From positions 1,364,501 to 1,428,500 of the forward strand of contig NZ_CP069213.1 of NCBI RefSeq assembly GCF_016834455.1: a DNA stretch of 64,000 nt, in the 5' to 3' direction. The notes beneath the pieces were generated by a model. The model had not been told where the DNA came from and made no database searches. It worked only from the letters and a program-made list of their open reading frames with translations. Source of the DNA: Shewanella litorisediminis. Its GTDB lineage: Bacteria > Pseudomonadota > Gammaproteobacteria > Enterobacterales > Shewanellaceae. Both the position numbers and the translations under genes were made by a program. Position 1 is the first letter of the stretch. Each line of letters begins with the position of its first letter. Positions 18,747-29,328 of the stretch are shown here, piece by piece.

Positions 18747-20051
18747 ATGCAAGTTTCTGTTGAAACAACTCAAGGCTTAGAGCGTCGCCTGACCATCTCT
18801 GTACCTGCCGAGCAGATCGAAAAACTGGTTAACGAGAGCCTGAAGCGCGAAGCCAAGCGTGCCCGTATCCCTGGTTTCCGTCCTGGTAAAGTACCTATGA
18901 GCGTTGTCAGCAAGCGCTACGGCGCCGCTATCCGTCAGGATGTCACTGGCGAGATCATGCAGCGCAATTTTGTTGAAGCCATTATTGCTGAGAAGCTGAA
19001 CCCAGCCGGTGCCCCTACCTTCATGCCAGGTGCAAGCGATGCCGACAAGTTCGAATTCGTTGCCACGTTCGAAGTGTATCCAGAAGTAGAACTCAAAGGT
19101 CTGGACGCCATCGAAGTTGAACAGCCAAAAGCTGACGTGACTGATGCTGACGTAGACAGCATGATCGAAACCCTGCGCAAGCAACACGCTACCTTCGACG
19201 CCGTTGAGCGTGCCGCTGAAGAAGGCGACAAAGTAGTTATCAACTTTGTTGGCAGCGTAGACGGTGAAGAGTTCCAGGGTGGCAAGGCCGAAGGCTTTGA
19301 GCTGCAACTGGGCAGCGGCCGTATGATCCCTGGCTTCGAAGAAGGCATCAAAGGCCACAAAGCCGGCGAAGAATTCGAAATCGACGTGACCTTCCCTGAG
19401 GAATACCACGCTGAAAACCTGAAGGGCAAAGCGGCCAAGTTCGCTATCACCCTGACTGAGGTGAAAGCGGCTAACCTGCCAGAAGTGAGTGACGAGTTTG
19501 CCAAGCTGTTCGGTATCACCGATGGCGGCGTTGAGGCCCTGAAAGCCGAAATCCGCAAGAACATGAGCCGTGAACTGGAACAGGCTCTGAAGGCCAACGT
19601 GAAAGAGCAGGTGATTAACGGTCTGCTGGCTGCCAACGACATCGAGCTGCCAAAAGCCCTGATCGACGGCGAAATCAACGTACTGCGTCGTCAAGCCGTT
19701 CAGCGTTTTGGTGGCAATGCAGCCAACATGCCTGAGCTGCCAGCTGAGTTGTTTGCTGAGCAAGCCGAGCGCCGCGTAAAAGTAGGTCTGCTGCTGGGCG
19801 AAGTTATCAAGTCTACCGAGCTGAAAGTAGAAGAAGATCGCGTTCAGGCGCTGATTGCTTCCATGGCTTCTGCCTATGAAGATCCAGCCGAAGTGATTGA
19901 ATACTACAATGGCAACAAAGAGCTGATGCAGAACATGCGCAACGTGGCTCTGGAAGAGCAAGCCGTTGAAGCGCTGCTGAAATCTGCAAAAGTGACCGAG
20001 AAGGAAGTTGCTTTTGAAGAATTTATGAACAAGGCTACCGGCCGCGCATAA
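18747..20051 (+). CDS. tig: Trigger factor
   Basis: A 434-residue ribosome-associated chaperone and prolyl isomerase. Seen: N-terminal ribosome-docking signature GFRPGKVP near residue 45, a central FKBP-type domain ([17 protein letters not shown] ... [20 protein letters not shown]) and a helical C-terminal arm domain. Length equals the E. coli protein to within a few residues. The start has GAGGT eight bases upstream. It opens the tig-clpP-clpX-lon proteostasis block. Confidence 0.98.
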   Translation: MQVSVETTQGLERRLTISVPAEQIEKLVNESLKREAKRARIPGFRPGKVPMSVVSKRYGAAIRQDVTGEIMQRNFVEAIIAEKLNPAGAPTFMPGASDADKFEFVATFEVYPEVELKGLDAIEVEQPKADVTDADVDSMIETLRKQHATFDAVERAAEEGDKVVINFVGSVDGEEFQGGKAEGFELQLGSGRMIPGFEEGIKGHKAGEEFEIDVTFPEEYHAENLKGKAAKFAITLTEVKAANLPEVSDEFAKLFGITDGGVEALKAEIRKNMSRELEQALKANVKEQVINGLLAANDIELPKALIDGEINVLRRQAVQRFGGNAANMPELPAELFAEQAERRVKVGLLLGEVIKSTELKVEEDRVQALIASMASAYEDPAEVIEYYNGNKELMQNMRNVALEEQAVEALLKSAKVTEKEVAFEEFMNKATGRA

Positions 20052-20058
20052 CAGCAGC

Positions 20059-20089
20059 TTGACTTGATTGGCGTTAAGCCATTTATAAT
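20059..20089 (+). promoter_or_regulatory. Candidate clpP promoter inside the tig 3' end
   Basis: TTGACT, 19-base spacer, perfect TATAAT. The -10 overlaps the ascending arm of the tig terminator, so clpP transcripts from here would start inside the hairpin. The spacer is two bases longer than ideal. Confidence 0.5.
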
Positions 20090-20127
20090 GGCTCGTATGA
20101 GGCTCCTCATGCGGGCCATTTTTATTT
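20088..20127 (+). terminator. Terminator after tig
   Basis: An imperfect long hairpin (AATGGC...ATGAG / CTCAT...GCCATT) followed by TTTTATTT, between tig and clpP. Read-through is likely because of the internal mismatches. Confidence 0.7.
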
Positions 20128-20140
20128 AGGGAAGGGATAA

Positions 20141-20749
20141 ATGCATAACGCACCGGAATCAGTATTCAATGCGCTCGTGCCTATGGTGGTGGAACAAACT
20201 GCAAAGGGTGAGCGTTCCTACGATATCTATTCACGTCTGCTGAAAGAGCGAGTCATCTTCCTGGTCGGCCAGGTTGAAGAACACATGGCTAATCTTATCG
20301 TAGCGCAGTTGCTGTTTCTGGAATCCGAAAACCCTGATAAAGAGATCTATCTTTATATCAATTCACCGGGTGGCAGCGTAACTGCGGGTATGGCGATTTA
20401 CGATACCATGCAGTTTATCAAACCCAAGGTCAGCACTGTATGTATTGGCCAGGCCTGCAGCATGGGCGCGTTTCTGCTTGCTGGCGGTGAGAAAGGCATG
20501 CGTCATTGTTTGCCAAATTCCAGGGTAATGATCCACCAGCCATTGGGTGGTTTCCAGGGACAGGCATCGGATATCGCCATCCATGCTCAGGAAATTTTGG
20601 GTATCAAACACAAGCTCAACCAGATGTTGTCGCACCATACAGGCCAGCCGATGGAAGTCATTGAGCGTGACACTGACCGCGACAATTTCATGAGTGCAAC
20701 CCAGGCAGTCGAGTACGGTCTGATTGATTCAGTGCTGACCAGTCGCTGA
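20141..20749 (+). CDS. clpP: ATP-dependent Clp protease proteolytic subunit
   Basis: A 202-residue serine protease that forms a tetradecamer and degrades substrates fed by ClpX or ClpA. The catalytic triad is visible: Ser107 in GQACSMGAF, His132 in MIHQPLGG and Asp181 in DTDRDNFMS. The N-terminal 13 or so residues are the propeptide. ATG 20141 has AGGGAAGGG upstream. Directly upstream of its partner clpX. Confidence 0.98.
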   Translation: MHNAPESVFNALVPMVVEQTAKGERSYDIYSRLLKERVIFLVGQVEEHMANLIVAQLLFLESENPDKEIYLYINSPGGSVTAGMAIYDTMQFIKPKVSTVCIGQACSMGAFLLAGGEKGMRHCLPNSRVMIHQPLGGFQGQASDIAIHAQEILGIKHKLNQMLSHHTGQPMEVIERDTDRDNFMSATQAVEYGLIDSVLTSR

Positions 20750-20834
20750 TTTTTGCATCGCTCTGGGCTAAGCTCAGATTGAAAGGTTGAGATAGAGAGA
20801 GAAGCGACTGACAGGTCGCAAACGGGGTAAACTA

Positions 20835-22112
20835 ATGGGTGATAACAAGACTGGTGATGGCGGCAAGCTGCTGTATTGCTCTTTCTGCGGAAAGAGCCAG
20901 CACGAAGTGCGAAAGCTGATCGCCGGACCATCCGTGTACGTCTGCGACGAGTGTGTTGAGCTTTGCAACGACATCATTCGCGAAGAGATTAAAGAGATTT
21001 CGCCAAAGCGGGATCAGGACAAGCTGCCGACGCCTCATGAATTGAGAGCACACCTTGATGACTACGTCATTGGCCAGGAAAAGGCCAAGAAGGTGCTGTC
21101 GGTGGCTGTATATAACCACTACAAGCGTTTGCGTAATGCCGGTCCCAAAGATGGGGTTGAGCTGGGTAAGAGTAATATCCTGCTGATAGGCCCCACTGGT
21201 AGCGGTAAGACCCTGCTGGCTGAAACCCTGGCGCGTTTTCTCAATGTGCCTTTCACCATGGCCGATGCCACTACCCTGACCGAAGCCGGTTATGTGGGTG
21301 AAGACGTTGAGAACATCATTCAAAAACTGCTGCAAAAATGCGATTACGATGTGGAAAAGGCCCAGCGTGGCATCGTCTATATCGATGAAATCGATAAAAT
21401 CAGCCGCAAGTCCGACAACCCGTCCATCACCCGTGATGTGAGTGGTGAAGGGGTGCAGCAAGCCCTGTTGAAACTGATTGAAGGCACAGTCGCGGCTGTG
21501 CCACCTCAGGGCGGCCGTAAGCATCCGCAGCAGGAGTTCTTGCAGGTTGATACCTCCAAGATCCTCTTTATCTGTGGTGGCGCCTTCGCAGGCCTTGAGA
21601 AGGTGATTGAGCAACGTACCCATACCGGTAGCGGTATCGGTTTCGGCGCTCAGGTGAAGGGTAAGGAAGAAAAAGAGAGCATGTCTGACATTCTCTCGCA
21701 GGTGGAGCCGGAAGATTTGGTCAAATATGGCCTTATCCCAGAGTTCATCGGTCGTCTGCCCGTAGTTGCGACCTTGGCCGAACTGGATGAAGAGGCGTTG
21801 ATTCAAATCCTGTCTGAGCCCAAGAACGCCCTCACCAAGCAATATGCCGCTTTGTTTGAGATGGAAAATGTTGAGCTTGAATTCCGTGAAGATGCCTTAA
21901 AGGCGATTGCCCGGAAGGCCATGTCACGCAAGACCGGTGCACGTGGTTTGCGCTCGATTGTAGAAGGTATTCTGCTGGATACCATGTATGACCTGCCTTC
22001 TCAGCAGGGAGTCAGCAAAGCCGTGGTAGATGAGTCAGTGGTCAAGGGCGAGTCTGCACCGATTCTGATTTATGAGCAGACTGAGTCTCAGGCGGCCAGC
22101 GGCGACCAATAA
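20835..22112 (+). CDS. clpX: ATP-dependent Clp protease ATP-binding subunit ClpX
   Basis: A 425-residue AAA+ unfoldase. Seen: N-terminal zinc-binding domain with Cys15, Cys18, Cys37 and Cys40; Walker A GPTGSGKT near residue 120; pore loop GYVGEDVE; Walker B YIDEIDK; the ClpP-docking IGF loop in GSGIGFGAQ; sensor-2 GARGLR. Start at 20835, 85 bases after clpP, so probable co-transcription. Confidence 0.98.
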   Translation: MGDNKTGDGGKLLYCSFCGKSQHEVRKLIAGPSVYVCDECVELCNDIIREEIKEISPKRDQDKLPTPHELRAHLDDYVIGQEKAKKVLSVAVYNHYKRLRNAGPKDGVELGKSNILLIGPTGSGKTLLAETLARFLNVPFTMADATTLTEAGYVGEDVENIIQKLLQKCDYDVEKAQRGIVYIDEIDKISRKSDNPSITRDVSGEGVQQALLKLIEGTVAAVPPQGGRKHPQQEFLQVDTSKILFICGGAFAGLEKVIEQRTHTGSGIGFGAQVKGKEEKESMSDILSQVEPEDLVKYGLIPEFIGRLPVVATLAELDEEALIQILSEPKNALTKQYAALFEMENVELEFREDALKAIARKAMSRKTGARGLRSIVEGILLDTMYDLPSQQGVSKAVVDESVVKGESAPILIYEQTESQAASGDQ

Positions 22113-22140
22113 TTGCCCATCCGCATTGAAAACACGAATA

Positions 22141-22166
22141 AAGGAGTCCAATTGGGCTCCTTTTTT
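22141..22166 (+). terminator. Terminator after clpX
   Basis: AAGGAG-T-CC / GG-G-CTCCTT hairpin with AATT loop and six T residues, about 30 bases after clpX. It separates clpPX from lon. Confidence 0.8.
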
Positions 22167-22177
22167 ACATTTATGCC

Positions 22178-22208
22178 ATTGAAAGGGCCAAAACAGCCCC
22201 AATATACT
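22178..22208 (+). promoter_or_regulatory. Overlapping heat-shock (sigma-32) and sigma-70 promoters of lon
   Basis: ATTGAAA, 12-base gap, CCCCAATAT resembles the sigma-32 consensus CTTGAAA-N(11-15)-CCCCATNT. The same stretch also offers a sigma-70 reading: TTGAAA, 18 bases, TATACT. lon is a classic heat-shock gene, which supports the reading. Confidence 0.6.
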
Positions 22209-22240
22209 CGGATATAGTCCATCTGATACGGAATCGAATT

Positions 22241-24598
22241 ATGTCCCAAGAGCGTGAAGCGCATTTCGAATTGCCGGTATTGCCATTGCGAGATGTGGTG
22301 GTGTACCCCCATATGGTCATTCCGTTATTTGTGGGTCGTGAAAAGTCTATTCGCTGCCTTGAAACGGCCATGGCCCAGGATAAGCAGATCATGCTTGTCG
22401 CACAGCGAGATGCCGATCTGGATGAGCCCGGTGCTGACGATATTTTTGAGGTGGGGACCATCGCCTCCATTCTCCAGCTGCTCAAACTGCCTGACGGCAC
22501 AGTCAAAGTACTGGTTGAAGGCGGTCGCCGCGCCCGTGTTGCCCGTTATACCCAGGAAGAGCCTTTCTTCATCGGCCGCATAGAAGAGTTGCATTCGGCG
22601 CCTTTGGAAGACAAGGAAGAAGAGGTGCTGGTACGCAGTGCCATCGCCCAGTTTGAAGGCTACATCAAGCTCAATAAAAAAATCCCGCCCGAAGTGCTGA
22701 CCTCCATGTCCGGCATTGATGAGGCCGCACGTCTTGCCGATACCATGGCAGCCCATATGCCGCTCAAGCTTGAAGACAAGCAGTCGGTGCTCGAAATGGT
22801 AAACGTGGGTGAGCGTCTTGAGTACCTGATGGCCATGATGGAAGGCGAAATCGATTTGCTGCAGGTGGAGAAGCGCATCCGCTCCCGCGTGAAAAAGCAA
22901 ATGGAGAAGAGCCAGCGCGAGTACTATCTGAATGAGCAAATGAAAGCCATTCAGAAGGAACTGGGTGATCTTGACGAAGGCCATGACGAATTTGAAACCC
23001 TCAATCGCAAGATTGAGGAGGCCAAGATGCCGGCCGATGCCAAAGACAAGGCTCAGGCAGAGCTGAATAAGCTGCGTATGATGTCACCCATGTCCGCAGA
23101 AGCAACTGTGGTGCGCTCTTATGTTGATTGGATGACCTCAGTGCCCTGGTTCGAGCGTTCTAAAATCAAGCGCGACCTCTCCAAGGCCGAGCAGGTGCTC
23201 AACGCCGACCACTACGGTCTTGAAAAGGTTAAAGAGCGTATCCTCGAATACTTGGCAGTACAGACACGGGTGAAGCAGCTCAAAGGCCCTATCCTGTGCT
23301 TGGTTGGTCCACCGGGTGTGGGTAAAACCTCCCTTGGTCAGTCCATCGCCAAGGCGACCGGACGTAAGTATGTGCGCGTGGCCCTGGGTGGTGTGCGTGA
23401 CGAAGCCGAAATTCGTGGTCATCGCCGTACCTACATTGGCTCTATGCCAGGCAAGATTATCCAGAAGATGGCCAAGGTTGGAGTGAAGAACCCACTGTTC
23501 CTGCTGGATGAAATTGATAAGATGAGCTCCGACATGCGCGGCGACCCGGCTTCAGCCCTGCTGGAAGTATTGGATCCCGAGCAAAACGCCACCTTCAATG
23601 ATCACTATCTGGAGGTCGATTATGACCTGTCCGATGTGATGTTTGTGGCCACCAGTAACTCCATGGATATTCCAGGCCCCTTGCTGGATCGTATGGAAGT
23701 CATTCGTCTGTCGGGTTATACCGAAGATGAAAAGCTCAACATCGCCAAGCAGCACCTGTTGCCAAAGCAGGTTGAGCGCAACGGCCTTAAGCCTAATGAA
23801 ATCAGTGTCGACGACGGCGCTATTCTGGGCATTATCCGTTACTACACCCGTGAGGCAGGTGTGCGCGCCCTTGAGCGTGAACTGTCGAAGATTTGCCGTA
23901 AAGTCGTGAAGCAAATCCTGCTGGATAAAGCGGTGAAACACGTGGATGTGACCGGTGAAAACCTTAAGTCGTTCCTGGGTGTTCAGCGCCACGACTACGG
24001 CAAGGCCGAGTCCAACAATCAGGTAGGGCAGGTAACAGGGCTTGCCTGGACTCAGGTGGGTGGCGACCTGCTGACCATTGAAGCGACTTCGGTGGCGGGT
24101 AAGGGCAAGCTCACATACACGGGCTCTCTGGGTGACGTGATGCAGGAATCGATTCAGGCTGCCATGACAGTGGTGCGTGCCCGTGCGGAGCAACTGGGTA
24201 TCAACCCTGACTTCTATGAGAAGCGGGATATTCATGTGCACGTGCCTGAAGGTGCGACGCCCAAGGATGGTCCATCAGCCGGTGCCGCCATGTGTACCGC
24301 ACTGGTTTCAACCCTCACTGGTAACCCGGTGCGTGCCGATGTGGCCATGACAGGTGAGATTACCCTGCGCGGCGAAGTGCTGCCCATTGGTGGTCTCAAG
24401 GAAAAACTGCTGGCCGCTCATCGTGGTGGTATCAAGCATGTACTTATTCCCAAAGAAAACGAACGTGACCTTGAAGAAATCCCAGCTAACGTGGTGGCAG
24501 ATCTGCAAATTCACCCGGTGCGTTGGGTGGACGAAGTGCTGAAACTGGCACTGGAGCGCCCGATTGAGGGGTTCGAAGTGGTCAAAAATGCCGGATAA
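22241..24598 (+). CDS. lon: ATP-dependent protease La
   Basis: A 785-residue cytoplasmic AAA+ protease. Seen: N-terminal LON substrate domain ([13 protein letters not shown]), a coiled central region, Walker [10 protein letters not shown] near residue 355, Walker B FLLDEIDK, and a C-terminal protease domain with the catalytic Ser in [11 protein letters not shown] near residue 680 and the Lys in [10 protein letters not shown] about 43 residues later. Length matches the family. Own promoter region with a heat-shock-like element. Confidence 0.98.
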   Translation: MSQEREAHFELPVLPLRDVVVYPHMVIPLFVGREKSIRCLETAMAQDKQIMLVAQRDADLDEPGADDIFEVGTIASILQLLKLPDGTVKVLVEGGRRARVARYTQEEPFFIGRIEELHSAPLEDKEEEVLVRSAIAQFEGYIKLNKKIPPEVLTSMSGIDEAARLADTMAAHMPLKLEDKQSVLEMVNVGERLEYLMAMMEGEIDLLQVEKRIRSRVKKQMEKSQREYYLNEQMKAIQKELGDLDEGHDEFETLNRKIEEAKMPADAKDKAQAELNKLRMMSPMSAEATVVRSYVDWMTSVPWFERSKIKRDLSKAEQVLNADHYGLEKVKERILEYLAVQTRVKQLKGPILCLVGPPGVGKTSLGQSIAKATGRKYVRVALGGVRDEAEIRGHRRTYIGSMPGKIIQKMAKVGVKNPLFLLDEIDKMSSDMRGDPASALLEVLDPEQNATFNDHYLEVDYDLSDVMFVATSNSMDIPGPLLDRMEVIRLSGYTEDEKLNIAKQHLLPKQVERNGLKPNEISVDDGAILGIIRYYTREAGVRALERELSKICRKVVKQILLDKAVKHVDVTGENLKSFLGVQRHDYGKAESNNQVGQVTGLAWTQVGGDLLTIEATSVAGKGKLTYTGSLGDVMQESIQAAMTVVRARAEQLGINPDFYEKRDIHVHVPEGATPKDGPSAGAAMCTALVSTLTGNPVRADVAMTGEITLRGEVLPIGGLKEKLLAAHRGGIKHVLIPKENERDLEEIPANVVADLQIHPVRWVDEVLKLALERPIEGFEVVKNAG

Positions 24599-24759
24599 GG
24601 CAAAAAAGTGCGCTACAGGCTTAAAAAAAGTGAAAAAAGGGGCTTAACAAACCCTTGACCTGTGGTAGCCTAGGTTCGTGGAGAGCCAGTACCTCCCAAA
24701 CCCTTGGCAGGGCTGGCTTTGAGCTGTATCCAACTTTAATTCTTTGCTTTTTCGTTGAC

Positions 24760-24780
24760 GCTTGAACTTTAGTTTCAAGC
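24760..24780. promoter_or_regulatory. Inverted repeat upstream of hupB
   Basis: GCTTGAA / TTCAAGC, a 7-bp perfect repeat around CTTTAGT, followed at once by an AT-rich TTATAAA that could be the hupB -10. It may be an operator or leader hairpin. The function is unknown. Confidence 0.35.
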
Positions 24781-24856
24781 TTGTTATAAAAGCCTCCGCA
24801 GACCGCTCTAGAGAAGGATTTGGTTGCGGCGCAAAAATTACATTCAAGGGGATGAC

Positions 24857-25129
24857 ATGAATAAATCTGAACTGATCGAGAAAATTGCTTCTGGTGCCGA
24901 CATTTCCAAGGCCGCTGCCGGTCGCGCATTGGACTCTTTCATCGCTGCTGTGACCGAAGGTCTGAAGGACGGCGGTAAAATTTCCCTGGTTGGTTTTGGT
25001 ACTTTTGAAGTTCGTGAGCGTGCTGAGCGTACCGGCCGTAACCCACAGTCTGGCAAAGAGATCAAAATCCCTGCTGCCAAGATCCCAGCATTCAAAGCTG
25101 GTAAAGCTCTGAAAGACGCAGTCAACTGA
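24857..25129 (+). CDS. hupB: DNA-binding protein HU-beta
   Basis: A 90-residue nucleoid protein that bends DNA as HU dimer. Seen: [11 protein letters not shown] start, the DNA-binding arm [16 protein letters not shown] and the [15 protein letters not shown] end, all canonical. The start at 24857 is preceded by AAGGGGATG. It follows lon as in E. coli. Confidence 0.98.
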   Translation: MNKSELIEKIASGADISKAAAGRALDSFIAAVTEGLKDGGKISLVGFGTFEVRERAERTGRNPQSGKEIKIPAAKIPAFKAGKALKDAVN

Positions 25130-25161
25130 TACTGACTCGCCTTTGTAGGCTTTCGTTCTTC

Positions 25162-25187
25162 AAGCACTGCCAATGCAGTGCTTTTTA
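25162..25187 (+). terminator. Terminator of hupB
   Basis: AAGCACTGC / GCAGTGCTT stem with CAAT loop and five T residues, about 32 bases after the hupB stop. Confidence 0.88.
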
Positions 25188-25263
25188 CGAATTGAAGGGG
25201 CCGCGCAAACTAGCCCGGCACCGGAGTGACGAAGCATTCAAGGTCATTCCTGAAAAGTTACAT

Positions 25264-25297
25264 AAAGGCGCATCCTCCAAAAGATGCGCTTTTTTAT
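25264..25297 (+). terminator. Second terminator, in the ppiD leader
   Basis: GCGCATC / GATGCGC arms with an eight-base loop, A-rich 5' flank and TTTTTTATTT after it. It lies only 32 bases before ppiD. The roughly 75 bases between this and the hupB terminator could be a small RNA or a ppiD leader subject to attenuation. Confidence 0.75.
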
Positions 25298-25329
25298 TTC
25301 AATCACAAGAGTAACAAGCGGGACGTCTG

Positions 25330-27177
25330 ATGTTAGAAAAGATCCGTGAAGGTGCCCAGGGTACCATTGCCAAGAGCATTCTGGTGCTGGTCATACTTTC
25401 TTTTGCCTTTACCGGTGTGAGCAGCTATCTGGGCTCCTCGACCGAACCTGCGGCTGCCACAGTGAATGGCGAGGAAATCCCCGTCTCAGCGCTGGAGCAA
25501 GCCTATCAAAACGAAAAGGCACGTATGGAGCAGCAACTGGGCGAAATGTTCCAGACCCTGGCCGCCGATGATAACTATCTGCGTTCCATCAGACAGGGTG
25601 TGCTTGAGCGCATGATTGCCGACAAGTTGCTGGACCAAACCGCCATCGAGTTGGGTTTGCGCATATCCGATGAGCAAATCAAGCAAGCCATCATGGAAGA
25701 GCCCGCATTCCAGACAGAAGGTAAGTTCGACAACGAGCGTTATCTGGCTATCCTGCGTCAGCTGGGTTACCAAACCAACAGCTTCCGCGACATGATGCGT
25801 GTCGACATGACCCGTCGTCAGCTGGTGAATGCTCTGATAGCCAGTGAGTTTGTGCTGCCATCTGAGGGCAAGGCTGTTGCCGAGCTTCAGGGCCAGACCC
25901 GCGATCTGCGCTACCTTGTAGTTGAGTCTCAGCCATTCGAAGCCGGTGTAACCGTGACCGACGATGAGGCCAAGAGCTTCTACGAAGCCAATCCTGATCA
26001 GTTTATTAACCCTGAGCAGGTGAGCCTCGAGTACCTGACTCTGTCGGCCAAGTCGCTGGCCGATGATGTTACTGTGACCGACGAGCAGGCCAAAGCCTAC
26101 TACGACGAACACATGAGCCAATACAAGACACCAGAAAAACGCCTGGCAGCCCACATCCTGGTGAACCTGGGTGATGACGAAGCGGCAGCTCAAGCCAAGG
26201 CTGAAGCTATCTATGCCAAGTTGCAGGGCGGCGCCGATTTCGCTGAACTGGCCAAAACCGACTCTGAAGATACCTTCAGTGGTGAACTGGGTGGTCAGCT
26301 GGACTGGTTTGAACAGGGGGTTATGGATCCTGCGTTTGACGAAGCCCTGTTTGGTCTCGAAAAAGGTCAGTATTCTGCCGTGGTGAAAACCGACTATGGT
26401 TTCCACATCATCAAGTTGCTTGACCTGCAAGGCGGCGACCAGGCCAGTTTCGATGAAGTTAAAGATCGTATTTTCGCCCAGATCAAAGAAAAAGACGCGC
26501 TGGACAAGTTCTACAGTCTGCAGCAAAAACTGGCCGACACCAGTTACGAAGTGCCAGACAGCCTGACCGACGCCGCCAAAGCCACCGGGCTCGAAGTGAA
26601 AACCACTGGTCTATTCTCCCGTGAAATGCCACCGGTTGAAATCAGCAACCCCGCGCTTATCAAGGCCGCTTTCTCTGAGCAGGTACTGCTGAGCGGCATG
26701 AACAGCGATGTGATTGATCTGGGTGATAACAATGTGGCCGTGGTGCGTGTAAAAGAGCACAAGCAAGCCGGAACCTTGCCATTTGACGAGGTAAAGGCCG
26801 GTATCGTGGCTCGTCTGACCCAGGACAAGGCCAATGACGCAGCCAAACTGCAGGCGCAGGAGCTGCTGGCCAAGTTCAAGGCCGGAGAAACATTGGAATT
26901 GACTGCCAAGACCAAGGTTGCCCGTTTTGATCGCGAACTGGACCCATCCATAGTGAACAAAGGCTTCCAATTGGCTGTAGGCGGCGCTGATACCATCAAT
27001 ATGGCCTCGGGTTATGCCCTGGTAGTGCTGGATAAGGTTAATGCCGCAGAAGGCGTTGAAGACGCGCTGGTGCAGGCACTGTCTCAGCGTCTGAACAACC
27101 AGTACACTGAGCTTGCTTATCGTGGTGTTATCGACTCGCTGAAGGCAAAAGCTGAAATCAGCTACGCTGCCGAATAA
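25330..27177 (+). CDS. ppiD: Periplasmic folding chaperone / peptidyl-prolyl isomerase PpiD
   Basis: A 615-residue inner-membrane-anchored protein that helps newly exported proteins leave the SecYEG channel. Seen: N-terminal anchor (about residues 15-34, KSILVLVILSFAFTG), a SurA-like helical region, a parvulin domain around residues 265-360 (RLAAHILVNLGDD ... GELGGQLDWFEQG ... GFHIIKLLD) and a second helical part. Length is close to E. coli PpiD (623). Follows hupB as in enterics. Confidence 0.97.
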   Translation: MLEKIREGAQGTIAKSILVLVILSFAFTGVSSYLGSSTEPAAATVNGEEIPVSALEQAYQNEKARMEQQLGEMFQTLAADDNYLRSIRQGVLERMIADKLLDQTAIELGLRISDEQIKQAIMEEPAFQTEGKFDNERYLAILRQLGYQTNSFRDMMRVDMTRRQLVNALIASEFVLPSEGKAVAELQGQTRDLRYLVVESQPFEAGVTVTDDEAKSFYEANPDQFINPEQVSLEYLTLSAKSLADDVTVTDEQAKAYYDEHMSQYKTPEKRLAAHILVNLGDDEAAAQAKAEAIYAKLQGGADFAELAKTDSEDTFSGELGGQLDWFEQGVMDPAFDEALFGLEKGQYSAVVKTDYGFHIIKLLDLQGGDQASFDEVKDRIFAQIKEKDALDKFYSLQQKLADTSYEVPDSLTDAAKATGLEVKTTGLFSREMPPVEISNPALIKAAFSEQVLLSGMNSDVIDLGDNNVAVVRVKEHKQAGTLPFDEVKAGIVARLTQDKANDAAKLQAQELLAKFKAGETLELTAKTKVARFDRELDPSIVNKGFQLAVGGADTINMASGYALVVLDKVNAAEGVEDALVQALSQRLNNQYTELAYRGVIDSLKAKAEISYAAE

Positions 27178-27195
27178 CGGAAAGTTTCAGCGTTA

Positions 27196-27223
27196 AAAAG
27201 CCAGCCCAGGGGCTGGCTTTTTT
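27196..27223 (+). terminator. Terminator of ppiD
   Basis: AAAAGCCAGCCC / GGCTGGCTTTTT hairpin with a short loop, 19 bases after ppiD. Confidence 0.9.
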
Positions 27224-27279
27224 GTATTTGGGTTTCTTGTCACTTTACCGATGTAGCCAATGACAAATAGCAGCGGATT

Positions 27280-27936
27280 TCACAGGCGCCAGTCTATCGC
27301 GGTTTTCCCCTGACGTTGCAACACGTCATTGGTCTGGGCAAAGTGATTACAACCGAAAAAACCTCTGTGCGCCGAGAGTGGTGACGGATGAGGCGCTCGC
27401 AGCACCCTGTGCCTGTTGCTGTCAATCAGGCCTGATTTTTTACCCGCATGGCTACCCCAGAGTAAAAATATGACACCCTGGCAATGTGTGCTGATGCCGC
27501 GGATCACCGCATCGGTAAATTGCTCCCAGCCGAGATGGGCGTGGGAATGTGCCTGACCCCGCTCCACCGTCAATACGGTGTTGAGCAGCAGTACTCCCTG
27601 ATATGCCCAATGGCTTAAGTCTCCGTGGGAAGGCGTGATAAAACCGGGGATGGAGCTTGCCAGCTCCCTAAAGATGTTCTGTAGTGAGGGTGGCGGAGGA
27701 CAGGGCGATTTTACTGAGAAACACAGGCCGTGCGCCTGATTGGGGCTGTGATAAGGGTCTTGCCCCAATATGACCACCTTGACCTGTTCCAGGGGCGTAA
27801 AGCGAAAGGCATTAAAGACTTCGGCCTTGGGAGGATACACGGTAACGCCCGCGCGTATACGCTCATCGACGTACTTGAGGGTGTCCTGAAAGTAGGGCGC
27901 CCTTTTTTCATCACCAAGAAGTTGCTGCCAGTCCAC
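27280..27936 (-). CDS. ung: Uracil-DNA glycosylase
   Basis: A 218-residue family 1 enzyme that removes uracil from DNA. Seen: catalytic [18 protein letters not shown] (water-activating Asp), [25 protein letters not shown] and the catalytic-His loop [16 protein letters not shown] start at 27936 with AAGGAAG six bases upstream. Convergent with ppiD. Confidence 0.97.
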   Translation of the reverse strand: MDWQQLLGDEKRAPYFQDTLKYVDERIRAGVTVYPPKAEVFNAFRFTPLEQVKVVILGQDPYHSPNQAHGLCFSVKSPCPPPPSLQNIFRELASSIPGFITPSHGDLSHWAYQGVLLLNTVLTVERGQAHSHAHLGWEQFTDAVIRGISTHCQGVIFLLWGSHAGKKSGLIDSNRHRVLRAPHPSPLSAHRGFFGCNHFAQTNDVLQRQGKTAIDWRL

Positions 27937-27988
27937 TTTGCTTCCTTATTGTTGAATCAAGGCATCTATTATGCTGATTTCCGGCCAT

Positions 27989-28015
27989 AAAAAAACGCCG
28001 CAGTGCGGCGTTTTT
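27989..28015 (-). terminator. Terminator of fabV
   Basis: AAAAACGCCGC / GCGGCGTTTTT stem with three-base loop between ung and fabV. On minus it is followed by seven T residues. Confidence 0.9.
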
Positions 28016-28029
28016 CAAAGCGTTTGTGC

Positions 28030-29232
28030 TTACAGCTCAATCACATCGAACTGAACTTCTGGATTGACGTCGGCGTCGTAGTCGATGCCTTCAATGCCAA
28101 AACCAAACAGCTTGATAAACTCAGCCTTGTACTCGAAGTAGTCAGTCAGTTCAGGCAGGTTTTCGGTGGTGATCTGTGGCCACAGGTCGCGGCAATGCTG
28201 CTGAATGTCTTCACGCAGTTCCCAGTCATCCAGACGCAGGCGATTGTCTTCGTCCACCTCTGGTGCGCTGCCATCAGCCTTGTACAGGCGTTCAGAGAAC
28301 ATACGCAGGATTTGTTCCATACAGCCCTCATGCAGGCCTTCGGCACGCATCTTCTTGAATACCATGGCGATGTACAGCGGCATCACAGGAATGGCTGAAG
28401 AGGCCTGAGTCACCACGCTTTTGAGCACAGCCACGTTGGCGCTGCCACCCTTGGCTGCCAGCTTGTCGTTCAGGGCGTGAGCGGCGCGGTCGAGATCCAT
28501 TTTGGCCTTACCGAGAGCGCCGTGCCAGTAAATAGGCCAGGTCAGCTCGGTGCCAATGTAGGAGTAAGCCACTGTCTTGCAGCCATCAGCCAGTACTCCG
28601 GCTTCATCCAGGGCGTTGAGCCACAGTTCCCAATCCTGACCACCCATTACGGTCACAGTGTCGGCAATTTCCTGCTCGGTGGCGGGTTCAACACTGGCTT
28701 CGATGATGGTGTCTTTGTTGGTGTCCACCGCGGTAGAGCTGTATGGCTGGCCGATAGGTTTCAGTGAAGAGCGCACCAGCTCACCGCTGTCAGGGAGTTT
28801 ACGCACAGGCGAGGCCAGTGAGTACACCACCATGTCGATTTGACCCAGGTCGGCTTTAATCAGCTCAATCACTTTAGCCTTGGCTTCATGGCTGAAGGCA
28901 TCGCCGTTCAGGCTCTTGCTGTAGAGACCTTCAGCTTTGGCAAACTTGTCGAATGCGGCTGAGTTGTACCAGCCGGCAGTACCGGGCTTGGACTCGGTAC
29001 CGGGTTTTTCAAAGAATACGCCTATGGTGGCTGCACCGCTGCCAAAGGCTGCCGCGATGCGGGAAGACAGACCGTAACCACTGGAGGAGCCGACAACCAG
29101 CACGCGCTTGGGACCATTCACGATTGGGCCACGGGCCTTGGTCAGATTGATCTGTTCCAGCACATTGGCTTCACAGCCTACCGGATGAGTGGTGGTACAA
29201 ATAAATCCACGAATTTTTGGTTTGATAATCAT
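28030..29232 (-). CDS. fabV: Enoyl-[acyl-carrier-protein] reductase FabV
   Basis: A 400-residue NADH-dependent enzyme for the last step of fatty-acid elongation. Seen: N-terminal [20 protein letters not shown], a nucleotide-binding [21 protein letters not shown], and the FabV active site Y-x8-K in the [21 protein letters not shown] region. This isozyme is known for low triclosan sensitivity. It lies directly beside sapF, the place where enteric bacteria carry fabI, so it probably replaced FabI there. ATG 29232 has GAAGAAG upstream. Confidence 0.97.
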   Translation of the reverse strand: MIIKPKIRGFICTTTHPVGCEANVLEQINLTKARGPIVNGPKRVLVVGSSSGYGLSSRIAAAFGSGAATIGVFFEKPGTESKPGTAGWYNSAAFDKFAKAEGLYSKSLNGDAFSHEAKAKVIELIKADLGQIDMVVYSLASPVRKLPDSGELVRSSLKPIGQPYSSTAVDTNKDTIIEASVEPATEQEIADTVTVMGGQDWELWLNALDEAGVLADGCKTVAYSYIGTELTWPIYWHGALGKAKMDLDRAAHALNDKLAAKGGSANVAVLKSVVTQASSAIPVMPLYIAMVFKKMRAEGLHEGCMEQILRMFSERLYKADGSAPEVDEDNRLRLDDWELREDIQQHCRDLWPQITTENLPELTDYFEYKAEFIKLFGFGIEGIDYDADVNPEVQFDVIEL

Positions 29233-29328
29233 GTTTATGCTTCTTCAGTCAACACTGGCAATAGAATAATGACTTGAGCGGCCGAAGGCAGCTCCTTTTT
29301 TACAATTCACCCCGGTGGTTGGATGAGT

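Noticed and set aside
18777..20153. 458-codon minus-strand frame opposite tig
   Set aside because: Covers tig fully, lacks known domains, and no promoter or ribosome site fits.
20832..21842. 336-codon minus-strand frame opposite clpX
   Set aside because: Shadow of the clpX coding strand; no recognisable domain.
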